6,653 bases of DNA from Nitrospiraceae bacterium (GTDB lineage: Bacteria > Nitrospirota > Nitrospiria > Nitrospirales > Nitrospiraceae). The notes beneath the pieces are model-generated. The model worked only from the letters and a program-made list of their open reading frames with translations. It was not told where the DNA came from and made no database searches. The position numbers and the translations under genes are program-made. The DNA lies in contig JAABQN010000113.1 of NCBI GenBank assembly GCA_011391455.1, positions 1 through 6,653 on the forward strand, given 5' to 3'. Position 1 is the first letter of the stretch; each line of letters opens with the position of its first letter. This document shows positions 5,876 to 6,653 of this stretch, in pieces.

Positions 5876-5904
5876 TTGACGTGGGTACGGCAATGCCGTA
5901 TATT
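5876..5904 (+). promoter_or_regulatory. Sigma-70-type promoter of the toxin-antitoxin operon
   Basis: TTGACG (5876-5881) and TATATT (5899-5904) each differ from consensus by one base and are separated by exactly 17 bases. The predicted transcription start, 6-8 bases downstream, falls at about 5910-5912, on the ATG at 5911. Confidence 0.78.
5886..5900. promoter_or_regulatory. Palindromic operator in the promoter spacer, probable antitoxin binding site
   Basis: TACGGCA-A-TGCCGTA is a perfect 7+1+7 inverted repeat between the -35 and -10 elements, overlapping the first two bases of the -10. A dimeric helix-turn-helix protein bound here would block RNA polymerase. The HTH antitoxin encoded by the operon is the obvious candidate, as type II systems are usually autoregulated. 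Confidence 0.78.
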
Positions 5905-5910
5905 GTGCGC

Positions 5911-6225
5911 ATGTTCACGGTTATCGAAACCCCTACGTTCGTCCGCCTCGCCAGCAACTGCTGGAACGATGAAGATCGAACAAACTTCATTACCTTCATC
6001 GCCGCAAATCCAGATGCCGGGGATGTTGTACCCGGGTCAGGAGGCTTACGAAAAGTTCGTTGGGGGAGTGCTGGCCGTGGCAAGCGTGGTGGGGTGCGCG
6101 TGATTTATTTCAATCGCCTCGCCAATGGGGAAATCTGGTTACTACTGGTCTACGGAAAGTCCATGCGTGAAAACATCCCGGCGCATGTGCTTCGTCAAAT
6201 CAAAGAGGAGATCAAAAATGCGTAA
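5911..6225 (+). CDS. higB: RelE/HigB-type toxin of a type II toxin-antitoxin system
   Basis: The 104-residue protein begins MFTVIETPTFVRLA and carries the core of the RelE/HigB2-like family, PGSGGLRKVRWGSAGRGKRGG (41-61) followed by VRVIYF and the strand IWLLLVYGK (75-83). Members are usually mRNA interferases acting at the ribosome; the basic residues R47, K48, R50, R56, K58 and R59 suit RNA binding. The frame is open upstream (ATG 5893 and GTG 5881), but those starts lie inside the promoter and operator, before the expected transcription start. ATG 5911 is therefore preferred, which makes the mRNA leaderless or nearly so. It ends 8 bases inside the antitoxin gene. Toxin-first order with an HTH antitoxin is the HigBA arrangement. 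The protein looks intact. The symbol is by family resemblance; the exact subfamily is uncertain. Confidence 0.85.
   Translation: MFTVIETPTFVRLASNCWNDEDRTNFITFIAANPDAGDVVPGSGGLRKVRWGSAGRGKRGGVRVIYFNRLANGEIWLLLVYGKSMRENIPAHVLRQIKEEIKNA
6205..6210 (+). promoter_or_regulatory. Strong ribosome-binding site for the antitoxin gene
   Basis: GAGGAG sits 7 bases before ATG 6218 inside the end of the toxin gene and decides the antitoxin start. The toxin ATG has no such site, so antitoxin translation is likely favoured. Confidence 0.75.
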
Positions 6226-6526
6226 AGCCCAACAGAAACCTACAGGTCGTCAGCCCAAAGTGGACATTGGCGCCGAGCTACTCTCGTCAGTGCGTGAAAT
6301 GAAGGCCGGTATCCGTGCTCGCGTCCATCGTCCAGAAATTTCAGAAGTCGCCCACGCTCGTTTGATGTCCGGGCTTTCTCAAACCGCTTTTGCAGCACTG
6401 CTTGGAGTTTCTGTACGCACCCTCCAAGACTGGGAGCAAGGCCGTCGCGAACCATCCGGGGCGGCAAAAACACTTTTCAAGGTCGCCGAGCGCCATCCTG
6501 AAGTTCTGCAAGAACTCGTTGCGTGA
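6218..6526 (+). CDS. higA: HTH (XRE-type) antitoxin and likely autorepressor, HigA-like
   Basis: The 102-residue protein has a polar, basic N-terminus and a helix-turn-helix of the Cro/C1 type, SQTAFAALLGVSVRTLQDWE (54-73) followed by QGRREP. The C-terminal tail, AAKTLFKVAERHPEVLQEL, is typical of HigA2/NadS-like antitoxins. It should bind and neutralise the toxin encoded just upstream and, by its HTH, repress the operon at the palindrome 5886-5900. The start overlaps the toxin stop (ATGCGTAA, 6218-6225) and is fixed by GAGGAG at 6205-6210; the same frame is open further upstream from 6125, but that part lies within the toxin gene in another frame. The protein appears full-length and ends 31 bases before the next repeat. 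Confidence 0.87.
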   Translation: MRKAQQKPTGRQPKVDIGAELLSSVREMKAGIRARVHRPEISEVAHARLMSGLSQTAFAALLGVSVRTLQDWEQGRREPSGAAKTLFKVAERHPEVLQELVA

Positions 6527-6557
6527 AGTGGAAGGCCCAGCTCAGTATTTAATCTAA

Positions 6558-6653
6558 CAGGATGCTGAAAAGAGGGGATGGAGGCTGATGATCTTCTGTG
6601 CTCGCGCAAAGCGCGATCGCGGAAGGATGAAAAGGGTAACCTGGTCATCCTCC
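6558..6653. repeat. Palindromic repeat, copy 4 (left module B; right end outside window)
   Basis: It begins CAGGATGCTGAAAAGAGGGG, which resembles the inverted right end of copy 1 (CAGGATGCTGAAAAAGGGGG). Further in, TGCTCGCGCAAAGCGCGATCG-type sequence (6599-6619) matches inverted 2703-2723 of copy 1 at 19 of 21 bases. The edge CTAACAGGATGCT is also shared with copy 1. The window ends before the matching right terminus, so its full size and symmetry cannot be judged. Confidence 0.72.

Overview
The window reads as part of the chromosome of a Nitrospira-like bacterium (phylum Nitrospirota). That assignment is recognition from memory of the protein sequences, the gene set and the style of intergenic repeat; it was not searched. 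DNA is moderately GC-rich, all genes are on the + strand, and coding density is high.

Positions 1-5568 are a sulfate-assimilation cluster in this order: (i) the 3' end of a sulfite reductase-type protein with a C-terminal TusA-like domain; (ii) cysH, with the four-cysteine signature of the [4Fe-4S] APS reductase type; (iii) a divergent TrpD-like (glycosyltransferase family 3) gene overlapping cysH by one base; (iv) a short cysD; (v) cysN fused to an APS-kinase-like domain. CysD and CysN make APS from sulfate and ATP, CysH reduces APS to sulfite, and the sulfite reductase makes sulfide. The fused kinase domain seems to lack the substrate-lid segment of APS kinases. That fits a pathway going straight from APS to sulfite without PAPS.

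Positions 5876-6526 hold a compact HigBA-type toxin-antitoxin operon. It has a near-consensus promoter, a perfect palindromic operator in the promoter spacer, a probably leaderless toxin gene, and an antitoxin gene overlapping the toxin by 8 bases.

The most unusual feature is the intergenic DNA. Every non-overlapping gap but the one inside the toxin-antitoxin promoter region is filled by a large palindrome. Four of these (2601-2768, 3588-3714, 5569-5738, 6558 to the window end) share CAGGATGCT-type termini and are built from interchangeable half-modules, like composite REP/BIME or MITE-type elements. They sit within 0-2 bases of stop codons, or supply or abut the ribosome-binding site of the next gene. 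A fifth palindrome (627-724) is a nearly complete 98-base hairpin without those ends. No tRNA, rRNA, CRISPR or transposase gene was seen.
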